Source: Salinisphaera sp963835375 (lineage in GTDB: Bacteria > Pseudomonadota > Gammaproteobacteria > Nevskiales > Salinisphaeraceae). From it: a DNA stretch of 64,000 nt. Location: assembly GCA_963835375.1 (NCBI GenBank), contig CAWIGB010000021.1, positions 1-64,000 of the forward strand, given 5' to 3'. A program made the position numbers and the translations under genes. Within the stretch, counting starts at the first letter, position 1, and every line of letters starts with the position of its first letter. The notes below the pieces were generated by a model. The model was not told the origin of the DNA. It worked only from the letters and a program-made list of their open reading frames with translations, and did not search any database. This document shows positions 1-9,379 of this stretch, one piece after another.

Positions 1-42
1 CCGACGGCCTTTCGGGGCCCGTATCAAATAACAAGGATGATC

Positions 43-2137
43 ATGATTCGACGACAGGCTTTCATGCCCGTGGCGATCGCGCTGGGGCTGGTGATGATCC
101 AGACCGGCGCCTATACAGCCGAGGCTTCCAATTCCGATGCCGCGGACATGCGCCTGTCCGCCGCGAAGCAGATCTTCGATACCGACAATCTGGATAAGAA
201 TGTCAGCGCCTGCCAGAACCTCGACACCTTCGTGAACGCGAAGTGGGTGGCCGCGAATCCGATTCCGGATGATGACGCCCGCTGGGGCTCGTTCAACATG
301 CTCGCCGAGAAGAGCCTCGACGATCAGCACACGATCGTGAAGAAAGCCGCCGCGGCGACAGACAAGGCCGACGCACGGCTCGATCAAGGCCAAGATCGGC
401 CATCTGTATCAGTCGGGCATGGATACGCAGGCCATCGACAAGGCGGGCTATCAGCCGATCGAGCCGCGATTGAAGCAGATCGCGGCCATCGACAGTCGCA
501 AGCAGCTCGGCGACTATCTCACCCGGGCGTTCGCTGCCGGTCAGGGGCAGGTGTTCGAACTCGATGCCAGCCCGGACTACAAGAATGCGACCCGCGTCAT
601 CGCCTATGCCTATCAGGCCGGGCTCGGCCTGCCGACACCGAAGTACTACACCGACAAGGACTACGCCGATCAGCGCGGGGCCTACGTCGAATACATCGAC
701 CGAGCTGTTCAAGCTGACCGGCGAATCGGACAACCAGGCCGCCGCGGATGCCAGGAAGGCCATGGCCTTCGAGACCGATCTGGCCAAGCATTCGTTGTCG
801 CGCGTGGCCATGCGCGATCCGAAGAATCAGTACCATTTCGTCAGCCTGGCCGAGGCCAACAAGGCCACGCCGAACTTCGACTGGACACAGTTCTTTGCCG
901 CCCAGGGCGCCGAAATCCAGAAGGGCTTCTCTCTTTCCGAGCCGAAGTTCTTCAAGGAATTCAATGCACTGCTTGGCAATGCCCGCTCGATCAGTGGCGT
1001 GCCTACCTGCGTTTCCACGCGATCGACGATGCCGCGCCGCTGCTGTCGCAGCCGTTCAACGATGCCCACTTCGCGTTCTACGGCACCACGCTCAACGGCC
1101 AGCCCAAGCAGAAGGCGCGATGGAAACAGACGCTGGACGCGATCAACCAGGCCATGGGCCAGGCGCTCGGCCAGCTATACGTCGAGCGATATTCCCGCCG
1201 GAAGCCAAGGCGCGTGCGCAGCAGATGGTTCAAAACATCCGCGCCGCGCTGAAGACGCGCATCCAGAACAACGACTGGATGAGCGAGAAGACCAAGGACA
1301 AGGCGCTCGACAAGTGGTCGAAATTCCTGCCGAAGATCGGCTATCCGGAGCATTGGCGTTCGTGGGCAGGGCCTCCGCATCTCGGCCGATGATTTCTACG
1401 GCAACATGGAGCGCGCGGCGAAGTTCAATCACGACTACGAGATGGCCTATGTCGGCCAGCCGCGCGATCGCCAGCGCTGGGGCATGACGCCGCAGACGGT
1501 CAACGCTTATTACAACCCGACCGACAACACCATCAACTTTCCGGCCGCCATCCTGCAGCCGCCGTTCTTCTATGCCCACGGCGACGATGCGGTCAACTAC
1601 GGTGGCATCGGCGCCGTGATCGGGCACGAGTCGAGCCACGGCTACGACGACCAGGGCAGCCAGTTCGACGGCAACGGCAATCAGCAGAACTGGTGGACCA
1701 CGGCCGACCGCAAGGCCTTCGACGCGCGGACCCAGAAGCTGGTCGATCAGTTCAACCAGTACACGCCGATTCCCGGCAAGCCAGACCTGCACGTCAACGG
1801 CAAGCTCACGCTCGGCGAGAACATCGCCGATCTGGACGGCCTGACGCTGGCCTACGACGCGTTGCAGACAGCCCTGGCCAACAACCCGAAGGAAGCCGAC
1901 GAGAAGATCGACGGCTATACCGAAAACCAGCGTTTCTTCATGTCCTGGGCGCGGGTCTGGCGTGGCCATACCCGGGACAAGGCGCTGGAAGTTCAGCTGA
2001 ACTCGGACCCGCACTCGCCGATGAGCCAGCGTGCGATCGGCGCGCCGTCGAACATGCCGGCCTTTGCCAAGGCGTTCGACTGCAAGCCGGGCGATGCGAT
2101 GGTCCGGCCGGCCGACAAGCGGGTCGAGATCTGGTGA
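43..2137 (+). CDS. M13 family (neprilysin/PepO-type) zinc metallopeptidase, reading frame broken by five indels
   Basis: Secreted or periplasmic zinc endopeptidase of family M13. The ATG at 43 follows an AAGGA ribosome-binding site; an ATG at 37 is in frame. A signal-peptide-like hydrophobic start runs over residues 8-25. The zinc site is intact near the C-terminus: HESSH around 1627 and GENIADLDG around 1815, preceded by the family motif NAYYNP. Summed length of about 698 residues is normal for M13. The frame changes near 376, 705, 1000, 1187 and 1376, and each time the homologous protein resumes in another frame with no missing segment. Sequence conservation on both sides of every break, and similar breaks in essential genes of this window, favour sequencing errors over a decayed gene. 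The family assignment is secure; substrate and exact cellular role are unknown. Confidence 0.85.
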
Positions 2138-2146
2138 GCCGAGGCG

Positions 2147-2176
2147 CCGGCCCGCGGCGATTCGCCCGCGGGCCGG
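2147..2176. terminator. GC-rich hairpin after the M13 peptidase gene
   Basis: An 11-bp inverted repeat (CCGGCCCGCGG at 2147-2157 with CCGCGGGCCGG at 2166-2176) lies 10 bases after the peptidase stop codon. It is not followed by a convincing T run, so it may be a weak terminator or a 3' stabilising hairpin. Confidence 0.4.
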
Positions 2177-2242
2177 TTCGCCCCGTAACGGCTGCCGCGA
2201 CGGTGCTAGGCTGAGCGCTCTGCCTCCCGGCCGGTGCGACCC

Positions 2243-2935
2243 ATGAGCTATCGCCTGTTCATCGCCAACCGCAATTATTCCTCCTGGTCGATGCGGCCCT
2301 GGGTGTTGATGCAGGCGCTGGCCATCGAATTCGAAGAGATCCTCACGCCGTTCGATGGCGCCGGCCGGCAGACCGCCTTCGAGGCCTTCTCGCCGACCGG
2401 CAAGGTGCCCTGCCTGCACGCCGGCGAGGACGTGATCTGGGAATCGCTGGCGATCGTCGAGTATCTTGCCGAGGCGCATCCGGCTGTCTGGCCGGCACAG
2501 GCCGGCGCCCGCGCCTGGGCCCGCGCGGCCACCGCCGAGATGCATGCCGGGTTTTCCGCCTTGCGCGACGAATGCTCGATGAACTGTGCGCTGCGTATCG
2601 AGCTGGGCACGCCGAGCCCGGCCCTGGCGCGCGACATCGCGCGGCTCGATGCACTATGGGCCGACGGGCTGGCCCGTTTCGGCGGGCCCTGGCTGGCCGG
2701 CGCCGAATTCACCGCCGTGGATGCCTTCTATGCGCCGGTCGCGGTACGGGTTCACGGCTACGGCATCGAACTGGGCGACGAGCCGGCCGCCTATGCCGAG
2801 CGGCTGCGGGCGCATCCAGCCGTGGCCGACTGGATCGCGCAGGCCCTCCGCGAACCCTGGATCGACGAACCACACGAAGCGGACTGCATCCGTGGCCGGC
2901 GCGTACTCGAGGACCGACGCGCGCCATCCGTCTGA
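2243..2935 (+). CDS. Glutathione S-transferase family protein
   Basis: Cytosolic GST of about 230 residues. The N-terminal thioredoxin-like domain begins at SYRLFIANRNYSSWSMRPW, with the Ser-rich turn that binds glutathione in this family, and continues through the GKVPCLHAG and DVIWESLAIVEYLAE segments typical of the glutathione-binding half. The all-alpha C-terminal domain covers residues 90-210. I use the ATG at 2243 rather than the GTG at 2234 because the family sequence starts there. It converges on the 2-ketogluconate operon with only 4 bases between stop codons. It resembles the group containing E. coli YfcF, but the substrate cannot be told from sequence. Confidence 0.85.
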   Translation: MSYRLFIANRNYSSWSMRPWVLMQALAIEFEEILTPFDGAGRQTAFEAFSPTGKVPCLHAGEDVIWESLAIVEYLAEAHPAVWPAQAGARAWARAATAEMHAGFSALRDECSMNCALRIELGTPSPALARDIARLDALWADGLARFGGPWLAGAEFTAVDAFYAPVAVRVHGYGIELGDEPAAYAERLRAHPAVADWIAQALREPWIDEPHEADCIRGRRVLEDRRAPSV

Positions 2936-2939
2936 GCCT

Positions 2940-3914
2940 TCAGCCGCCCGCGTCGTAGCGCGCCGGCGGCGTCTTCCCGGCCAGAACCGCCAACAGGTTA
3001 TCCACAGCCAGCGCGGCCATGGCCTGCCGGGTTTCGTGGGTGGCCGAGCCGATATGCGGCAGGGCGACAACGTTGTCGAGCCGCGCCAGCGGCGAATCGG
3101 CCGGCAGCGGTTCGGTGGCGAACACATCCAGCCCGGCAGCCCGTATCGTGCCGGCCTCGAGGGCTGCGATCAGCGCCGGCTCGTCGACCACGCCGCCGCG
3201 GGATATGTTGATGAAGATCGCGTCGGCGCCCATGCGCCGGAACTGTTCCGCGCCGAACATCTCGCGGGTGGCCGCGACCAGCGGCACGGTCACGCAGACG
3301 AAATCCGCCCACTCGAGCAGATCGTCGAGCGTGTGCCATTCGGCGCCGAGCTCGGCCTCGACGTCCGCATGCCGCGAACGGTTGTGATAAGCCACGTCCA
3401 TATCGAAGCCGAACCGCGCCCGCCGGCCGATGGCGGCACCGATCCGGCCCATGCCGACGATGCCGAGCCGCTTGCCGTGCACGTCCACACCGAAATCCGC
3501 TTCGCCGACGCTGGTCGTCCAACGGCCTTCGCGCACCCGGCGCGACAGTGCCATGGCCCGGCGCGCGGTCGCCAGCACCAGCAGGAACGCCGTATCGGCC
3601 GTGGTTTCGGTGAGCACGTCCGGGGTATGACAGAGCACGATGCCGCGCTCGGCCAGATAGGCCGGATCGTATTTGTCCACACCTACCGACACGCTGGAGA
3701 TGACTTCCAGATTGCGTGCGCCTTCCAGTTCTTCCCGGCCCAGCGGCACGCTGGCGCCGAGCACCCCGTGGGCAGTCTCCAGCGCGGCAAGAAATTCCGG
3801 GTCGCGGGCCGGATCCGAGCGCCCGCTGAAATCCACTACCTCATGCGCAGCCTCGAGCCGTTCGCGCAGTGCCGGAGCGAGGGGCTTGTACAGTACGACG
3901 GTCTTACGAGACAT
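2940..3914 (-). CDS. kguD: D-isomer 2-hydroxyacid dehydrogenase, probable 2-ketogluconate (or 2-keto-6-phosphogluconate) reductase
   Basis: NAD(P)H-dependent 2-hydroxyacid dehydrogenase of 324 residues. Visible features are the Rossmann fingerprint GMGRIGAAIGRRA, the arginine-bearing FINISRGGVVDEPAL segment, the catalytic glutamate region DVFATEPLP and the catalytic histidine in LPHIGSATHETRQ. The start overlaps the end of the upstream transporter gene by 11 bases, which indicates translational coupling. In pseudomonads kguK-kguT-kguD encode a kinase, a transporter and a 2-keto-6-phosphogluconate reductase, and the same three families occur here in the same order. E. coli GhrB/TkrA is also close, so reduction of unphosphorylated 2-ketogluconate or hydroxypyruvate is an alternative. 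The symbol rests on context. Confidence 0.75.
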   Translation of the reverse strand: MSRKTVVLYKPLAPALRERLEAAHEVVDFSGRSDPARDPEFLAALETAHGVLGASVPLGREELEGARNLEVISSVSVGVDKYDPAYLAERGIVLCHTPDVLTETTADTAFLLVLATARRAMALSRRVREGRWTTSVGEADFGVDVHGKRLGIVGMGRIGAAIGRRARFGFDMDVAYHNRSRHADVEAELGAEWHTLDDLLEWADFVCVTVPLVAATREMFGAEQFRRMGADAIFINISRGGVVDEPALIAALEAGTIRAAGLDVFATEPLPADSPLARLDNVVALPHIGSATHETRQAMAALAVDNLLAVLAGKTPPARYDAGG

Positions 3915-5232
3915 GGCGGGCAGCCTGATGCGGGGAAGCAGCCGGGTCGTCCGCGCGCGGCGCGACCGTGGCCTGGCGCGAGGCCGCCTGTTCGGTGGCC
4001 GGGCGTACGAACAGCGTGAGCACCGCGGCCAGCAACAGCGCGCCACCCATGGCCATATAAGAGGTCGCCGGATTGCCGGTCAGCCCGTTGAGATAGCCGA
4101 CGCCGTAGGCGCCGAGAAAACCGCCGAGCGCGCCGAAGGAATTGACCAGCGCGATCGCGCCGCCGGCGACGTTGCGCGGCAGCAATTCCGGAATGATGGC
4201 AAAGAACGGCCCGTAGGGCGCATACAGCCCGAAACCGGCCACCACCAGCAGCGCATACGACCAGTCGAAGTGGTCCGGGCCGAGCAGATAGGAACCGACA
4301 AACGCCAGCCCCGCGATCACCAGCGGCGGCCAGACGAACAGGCGCCGGTTGAGCGAGCGATCCGAACCCCAGGACAAGGCCAGCATGCCGATGATGGCCG
4401 CTACATACGGCAGCGCCGACAGCCAGCCGGCATCCACGATGTTCAGATGCCCCGCCTCGCGCAGGATCGACGGCAACCACAGCACGAAGCCGTAGACGCC
4501 GACACTCCAGCAGAAATACTGGGCACAGAGCAGGATCACCTGCGGCGAGGCGAACGCCTGGCGATAGTTGGGCACGGCTTTGAGATCCGACTGCTCGGCG
4601 GCCAGCGCGGCTTCCAGGCTCTGCTTGTGGGCCTCGCTGAGCCAGCTGGCGTCCGCCGGCCGGTCGGAGACGATGAACCACCAGCACACCGCCCAGATGA
4701 TGCCCGGCACGCCTTCGGCGATGAACATCCAGTGCCAGTCGGCGTTGTGGATGATGTAGCCGGACAGCACCGACATCCACAAAATGGTCACCGGATTGCC
4801 GAGGATCAGAAAGGTGTTGGCCCGCGAGCGCTCCGCCCGGGTGAACCAGTGGCTGAGATAGACCAGCATGGCCGGCATCACGGCCGCCTCGGTCACGCCC
4901 AGGCCGAAGCGGATCGCGATCAGCGCATCGGCGTTGCTGACGATGCCGGTGAGGGTCGCCAGCACGCTCCAGGCCAGCAGACACCAGAAGATCAGCACCC
5001 GGGCGCTGCGTTTCTCTGCATAGATGGTGCCCGGGATCTGGAAGAAGAAATAACCGAGGAAGAACAACGAGCCCAGCAGCGACGACATCGCCGGCGTGAT
5101 GTGCAGATCGTCGGCCATGCCGGCGGCGGCGGCAAAGCCGTAGTTGGCCCGGTCCACATAGGCCAGGCTGTAGGTGATGAACACGATGGGCATGATCACC
5201 CACCAGCGGCGTCGGGGCAGCGGTGTCGTCAT
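3904..5232 (-). CDS. kguT: MFS transporter, anion:cation symporter family, probable 2-ketogluconate importer
   Basis: Major facilitator of 442 residues with about 12 hydrophobic helices. The N-terminus (MTTPLPRRRWWVIMPIVFIT then SLAYVDRANYGFAAA) has the Asp-Arg pair typical of the ACS family, which imports sugar acids and other organic anions. The central loop is long and charged (roughly residues 190-230), and the hydrophilic tail is Ala/Pro rich. An AGGAG ribosome-binding site precedes the ATG at 5232. The gene sits between a PfkB kinase and a ketogluconate reductase, which supports 2-ketogluconate as the substrate. Other hexonates or tartrate-like acids are possible within the family. Confidence 0.8.
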   Translation of the reverse strand: MTTPLPRRRWWVIMPIVFITYSLAYVDRANYGFAAAAGMADDLHITPAMSSLLGSLFFLGYFFFQIPGTIYAEKRSARVLIFWCLLAWSVLATLTGIVSNADALIAIRFGLGVTEAAVMPAMLVYLSHWFTRAERSRANTFLILGNPVTILWMSVLSGYIIHNADWHWMFIAEGVPGIIWAVCWWFIVSDRPADASWLSEAHKQSLEAALAAEQSDLKAVPNYRQAFASPQVILLCAQYFCWSVGVYGFVLWLPSILREAGHLNIVDAGWLSALPYVAAIIGMLALSWGSDRSLNRRLFVWPPLVIAGLAFVGSYLLGPDHFDWSYALLVVAGFGLYAPYGPFFAIIPELLPRNVAGGAIALVNSFGALGGFLGAYGVGYLNGLTGNPATSYMAMGGALLLAAVLTLFVRPATEQAASRQATVAPRADDPAASPHQAARHVS

Positions 5233-5254
5233 GGCGGGGCTCCTCTTGTTTCGT

Positions 5255-6193
5255 TTATTCGCTGAGTTCGTGGCGCCGCGGCAGGCCTTCCATATCGCCG
5301 GCGACCTGTACCGCGGCCGCGCCGATGGCGTTCGCCCGTTGCAGGCAGGCCGCGGGCGCCCGCCCTTCCAGCCGGGCGCTGACAAAGCCCACCGCAAAGC
5401 CGTCGCCGGCGCCGACCGTGTCCACCACGCGGGCCACCGGCACGCCCGGCACCTGGCATGCATCGTCTGCCGATCGCCAGCAGGCGCCCTCGGGCCCGAG
5501 CTTGATCACCACCTCGGATGCGCCCTGCGCCAGATAGAAATCGGCGATGTCGGCCGGGTCGTCGTGCCCGGTCAGCAGCCGCCCTTCGGCCAGCCCGGGC
5601 AGCACCCAGTCGGCCTGGGCGGCCAGGGCATTGATCTCGCGGCGCATGGTCGCCTCGTCGGGCCACAGCGAGGGCCGCAGGTTCGGGTCGAAGGAGATCG
5701 TGCCGCCGGCGGCGCGCATGGCGGCCATCGCATGATGCGACAGCGCCCGCGCCGATTCGCCGAGCGCGGCCGGGATGCCGGTGCAATGCAGATGCCGGGC
5801 CCGGGCAAAGCGCTCGGCCGGAATATCGGCCGGCGACAGCGCACTGGCCGCGGAGCCGCGACGGAAATACTCGACCGCCGGGTCGCCGCCGTCGTCGCGC
5901 CGGGCCTTGAGCTGGAAACCGGTCGGACGGCTGTCGTCGACGATCACATGCCGGCAGTCCACGCCTTCGGCGGTGAGCGCGGCCACGATGAAGCGCCCGA
6001 AGCTGTCGTCGCCGACACGGCTCGTCCAGTCCACCGATAGCCCGAGCCGCGCCAGCCCGATCGCCACGTTGCTGTCGGCGCCGGCCAAGCGACGGGTATA
6101 GGCGGAGACCTCGGCCAGATCGCCGGCCTGCTCGGCCACGAACAGCGCCATGCTCTCGCCGAAGGCAATGATGTCGTATTCCGGGCTGATCAT
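5255..6193 (-). CDS. kguK: PfkB-family sugar kinase, probable 2-ketogluconate kinase or 2-keto-3-deoxygluconate kinase
   Basis: Cytoplasmic ribokinase-like enzyme of 312 residues. The N-terminal substrate part has the Gly-rich AGADSNVAIGLARLG motif, and the C-terminal ATP/anion-hole motif DTVGAGDGFAVGF carries the catalytic aspartate. It is the first gene of a three-gene minus-strand operon (22 bases before kguT). In the Pseudomonas kgu operon the kinase makes 2-keto-6-phosphogluconate, which the reductase converts to 6-phosphogluconate for the Entner-Doudoroff route. The closely related KDG kinases cannot be excluded by sequence alone. No kguE homologue is seen next to it. Confidence 0.75.
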   Translation of the reverse strand: MISPEYDIIAFGESMALFVAEQAGDLAEVSAYTRRLAGADSNVAIGLARLGLSVDWTSRVGDDSFGRFIVAALTAEGVDCRHVIVDDSRPTGFQLKARRDDGGDPAVEYFRRGSAASALSPADIPAERFARARHLHCTGIPAALGESARALSHHAMAAMRAAGGTISFDPNLRPSLWPDEATMRREINALAAQADWVLPGLAEGRLLTGHDDPADIADFYLAQGASEVVIKLGPEGACWRSADDACQVPGVPVARVVDTVGAGDGFAVGFVSARLEGRAPAACLQRANAIGAAAVQVAGDMEGLPRRHELSE

Positions 6194-6589
6194 GGATGCA
6201 CTCCAAGCGGACTCGCCGGCGCGCCGCCCGAGTCGTGCGCGCGCTCCGGCCCGGTGGCTTGTTCGCACCCGCAGCCGGCCCTGCCGCTCTGGGTACTGAA
6301 GTGCTTGAAGGCCGCCACACGATCGAGCCGCGTATTCGGGCCGAGCCGCGCCGGTCGCGCGTAACGCGGGGCGTAACGACGATCGACCGCGCGCGTGATC
6401 GGCCGTTCGCTGGCGGCCGCGACCGACGCCTGTTTCTCTGCCGCCGACGGCTCGTCGCCGGGATCATGCAACGCGGATATTGTCGTGATTCTGTTATTGC
6501 GCGCGGCCGCACGGATTGTCGGTCTCCGCGAGCGTACGCGCCGGGCCATATAGTGCGATTCGCCTGTCATGGATATGCCGAATTGATGA

Positions 6590-6605
6590 ATGGGAACGGT
6601 CCCAT
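6590..6605. promoter_or_regulatory. Palindromic operator-like site, LacI/GntR type
   Basis: The 6-base arms ATGGGA and TCCCAT are perfect inverted repeats around a 4-base centre ACGG containing CG. The arm-4-arm layout matches LacI-family operators such as that of the gluconate repressor GntR (ATGTTA-N4-TAACAT from memory). A closely similar site lies at 7915-7930 before the gluconate permease gene. Its distance from kguK (about 400 bases) is long, so an undetected promoter would have to lie nearby. Confidence 0.5.
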
Positions 6606-6851
6606 AAAATATTGCGGCAGTGTGTCGATCGAGCCGGCGTCCGGATATACGACGATCGGCGCACTGGACGTTGTGGAGCTCCGCCGCCGGGAAGGCACAC
6701 GTTGCCATCGCGCACGTCGCGGCCGGATTCCCGGGAATTGGGCCAGCTGCACTCCCTCCCCGGAGCGCAAGCCCCGCAGCACACGGATGCCTCCATGTGC
6801 CGACGATCGAGCCGCGATTCCGGGCCAGCGCCTGGCGGCCTGCCCCAGGCC

Positions 6852-6875
6852 GGACCACCGGCTGGACCACCGGCT
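6852..6875. repeat. 12-base tandem duplication
   Basis: GGACCACCGGCT occurs twice in direct succession and a third, partial copy (GGAC) follows. It lies in the gene-free stretch; no function is evident. Confidence 0.6.
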
Positions 6876-7247
6876 GGACGATGAGGAGAACGAAGCCGGC
6901 CCGGGTCATCACCGATGCGCATGCCCTGCGCGTCGCGAGGACGCCCGCAGCGGGGTCGTAGCCGATATCGCCGCGCTCGGATCAGAGCCGCCGGATCCTG
7001 TGGCGCGGACTGCCGCTGGATTTATCCACAGCCTGGCGCGGGCTGCGAACCTCGGCTCGCAAGCCCTTAAAGACGATCCGAGGCCGCTTGTTCAATGCCA
7101 TGCTCGTGCGCCGACAGTCCACCGCGGCGAGGCGTATCATGGCGCGAACACACTTCAGGATAGACTGGGCTTATCCCCGACGGCGGCCTCGCGAGCGCCC
7201 CGTATTCCTCGCGATGGTCGTGCCCGCCGATTACGTTAGTGTCAGGC

Positions 7248-7862
7248 ATGCCCGATATCACTCAGTTCATCTCGGACTACGGCCCGTGGGCCATTTTCGT
7301 GCTCGTTCTGCTCGAGGACTTCGGCATTCCCGTGCCCGGCGAGACCGCGCTGATCTCGGCTGCCCTGCTGGCCTCCCAGGGCAAGCTGCCGATCGAGCTG
7401 TTGCTGCCGGCGGCCTGGTTGGGCGCCGTGATCGGCGACAACATCGGCTATGCCATCGGCCGCTTCGGCGGGCGGCGCGTCGTGGTGCGATACGGCGCGC
7501 GCGTGGGCATCACGGACGCGAGGCTGGCGCGCATCGAACGGTTCTTCCAGCGGCGTGGCGGCGCCATCGTCATCGTGGCCCGGTTTTTCGTCGGCCTGCG
7601 GCAGCTCAACGGCATCGTGGCCGGCATTGGCTGTATGGCCGCGCCGCGGTTCGCGCTCTATAACGCGATCGGCGCTGCACTCTGGGTGGGCGCGTGGGGG
7701 TTCGGAACCTATTGGTTCGGCAAGCATTTCGAGCAGGCTCTGGAACATTTCGGGCCGATCGGCATGTACGCCGCAGCCGGCATTGCCGTGCTCGTGGTGG
7801 TCAGCTATCTGATCTGGCGGTTCGTCTACCGCGGCCGGGTTCCGGGCTCAAGCAACTCCTGA
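7248..7862 (+). CDS. DedA family membrane protein (VTT/SNARE-associated domain)
   Basis: Inner-membrane protein of 204 residues. The conserved DedA motif ED-FGIPVPGE lies near residues 20-30, followed by GDNIGYAIGRFGG and the second signature ARFFVGLRQLNGIVAG around residues 110-125. Three to four hydrophobic helices follow, with a short basic tail. Members of this family flip undecaprenyl phosphate or other lipids and support proton-dependent envelope homeostasis. I take the ATG at 7248; a GTG at 7239 is in frame. It sits alone between the two sugar-acid gene groups. A second DedA paralogue lies at 32256-32831. Confidence 0.85.
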   Translation: MPDITQFISDYGPWAIFVLVLLEDFGIPVPGETALISAALLASQGKLPIELLLPAAWLGAVIGDNIGYAIGRFGGRRVVVRYGARVGITDARLARIERFFQRRGGAIVIVARFFVGLRQLNGIVAGIGCMAAPRFALYNAIGAALWVGAWGFGTYWFGKHFEQALEHFGPIGMYAAAGIAVLVVVSYLIWRFVYRGRVPGSSNS

Positions 7863-7913
7863 TCCTACAGCAGGCGCATGCCGTGACAGCATCTAAGACG
7901 AAATACTAACAGG

Positions 7914-7931
7914 AATGGGACCGATTCCATT
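7914..7931. promoter_or_regulatory. Palindromic operator-like site before the gluconate permease gene
   Basis: The 18 bases AATGGGACCGATTCCATT form a near-palindrome with a CG centre and one mismatch in the arms. It resembles the site at 6590-6605 and lies 55 bases before the permease start codon. A tentative promoter (GTGACA at 7883 and TACTAA at 7904) would place the site just downstream of the -10 element, a position suited to repression. The spacer of that promoter is only 15 bases, so it is uncertain. Confidence 0.5.
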
Positions 7932-7986
7932 GTAGGGTGTGCCGCCTTTCGCCGCCCTATCCGCTACTGCGCAGAAGAATCGTCGC

Positions 7987-9367
7987 ATGGATCATTGGCA
8001 CCAGACACTGTCCACGGGGCCGTTGCTGGGTATCGCAGCTGCCGCTATCGCGCTGCTGCTCGTCCTCATCATCCGTTTCAAGGTGCATGCCTTTCTGGCA
8101 TTGACCATCGTCAGCCTGGTCACCGCCTTCGCCACGCTGATTCCGCCGAACAGATTCTGCCGACCATGCTGGGCGGCTTTGGCGACACGCTGGCCTCGGT
8201 GGCCCTGCTGGTCGGCTTCGGCGCCATGCTCGGCCGGCTGGTGGAGCACTCGGGCGGCGCCAAGGTGCTGGCCGATCGCATGGTCGAGGTATTCGGCGAA
8301 AAGCGCGCCCCGTTCGCGCTCGGTCTGGCCTAGCTGTTCATGGGCTTCCCGATCTTCTTCGATGCCGGCCTGGTGGTGATGCTGCCGATCATCTTCGCGG
8401 TCGCCCGCCGACTGGACGGCCCGGTGTTGCTCTATGGCCTGCCGGCGGCCGGCGCGTTCTCGGTGATGCACGTATTCGTGCCGCCGCATCCCGGGCCGGT
8501 CACCGCGATCGCCGCCTACGGCGCCAACCCGGGGCTGGTGCTGCTGACCGGCATCATCGTGGCGTTTCCGATGTGGTATGTCTCCGGCTATCTCTGGGGC
8601 AAGATCGCGGGGCGCCGCTATCCGTTCGCGGTGGCCGAGCATCTGTTCGGCAGCACCGATCACGACACCATCGACAATCCGCCGCGGGTATCCACCGTCT
8701 CGGTGCTGCTGCTGATCCCGCTGGTGCTGATCTTCGCCAATACCGGCCTGCATTTCGCCGATACGCTGAACTGGGTGAACGGCAATGCAACCTGGTTCCA
8801 TGTGCTGCGCCTGGTCGGCCAGACGCCGGTCGCCCTGCTCATCTCAGTGCTGGCCGCCTCCTACGTGCTCGGCTGGCGCCGCGGTGAGCACGGCAGCGCG
8901 CTGGAAAAGATTCTGGATCCTCGGCCCTGCCGGCGATCTGCTCGGTGGTGTTGATCATCGGCGCCGGTGGCATGCTCGGCGGCGTGCTTCAGGCCTCCGG
9001 CATCGGCGATGCACTGGCGGGTTCACTCAACAATCTCGGCCTGCCGATCATCGTGGCCACCTATGTGGTTGCGGTGATGATCCGGCTGGCTCAGGGTTCG
9101 GCCACGGTGGCACTGGTGACCGCCGCCGGGCTGATGGCGCCGGCGGTGGCCCAGGGCGATTATTCGGCGATGCAGGTGGTCGCCATCGTGTTCGCGACCG
9201 CGGCCGGCTCGGTGTTCGCCAGCCACGTCAACGATTCCGGCTTCTGGCTGGTCGGGCGCTTGATGGGCATGGACGTGGCCACGACACTCAAGACCTGGAC
9301 GGTGCAGCAGGCGCTCGAATCGATCGTCGCCTTCGTCATCGCCTATGCCATCTTCGCAATCTTCTAG
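7987..9367 (+). CDS. GntP-family gluconate:H+ symporter, frame broken by two indels and one stop codon
   Basis: Inner-membrane permease of about 459 residues with some 12-14 hydrophobic helices. Family features include VHAFLALTIVSLVTAF, the re-entrant-type segment GGFGDTLASVALLVGFGAMLG, FMGFPIFFDAGLV, VPPHPGPVTAIAAYGA and the late RLAQGSATVAL motif. The frame changes near 8140 and 8925, and an in-frame TAG at 8332 replaces a residue that is normally small (GLA-x-LFMGF), with the protein continuing immediately after it. It is followed 12 bases later by gluconate 5-dehydrogenase, which supports gluconate or ketogluconate import. Three lesions could mean a decaying gene, but the density of indels in essential genes elsewhere makes errors the simpler reading. 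Confidence 0.8.
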
Positions 9368-9379
9368 AGGAGCGATCTC

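Larger units (their letters stand above)
6194..7247. other. About 1 kb without a recognisable gene, upstream of the kgu operon
   Basis: Long open frames exist on both strands here, but their translations are Arg/Pro-rich, contain no domain I recognise, and shadow each other as expected for non-coding DNA of high GC. The stretch contains a near-perfect palindrome at 6590-6605 (see separate entry), a 12-base tandem duplication at 6852-6875 and a DnaA-box-like TTATCCACA at about 7022. A regulator gene might have been expected here, but no helix-turn-helix protein is visible. Confidence 0.5.

Noticed and set aside
43..2137. M13 peptidase as a true pseudogene
   Set aside because: All domains including the zinc site are intact once indels are ignored, and essential genes in the same sequence carry the same kind of indels. 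It remains possible but is not the best reading.
7022..7030. DnaA box at TTATCCACA near 7022
   Set aside because: Isolated single copy in gene-free DNA far from the dnaA locus; such nonamers also occur elsewhere in the window by chance (for example near 2999).
6196..7239. Open reading frame of 347 codons in the gene-free kgu upstream region
   Set aside because: Arg/Pro-rich translation without recognisable domain, mirrored by similar open frames on the other strand, as expected for high-GC non-coding DNA.
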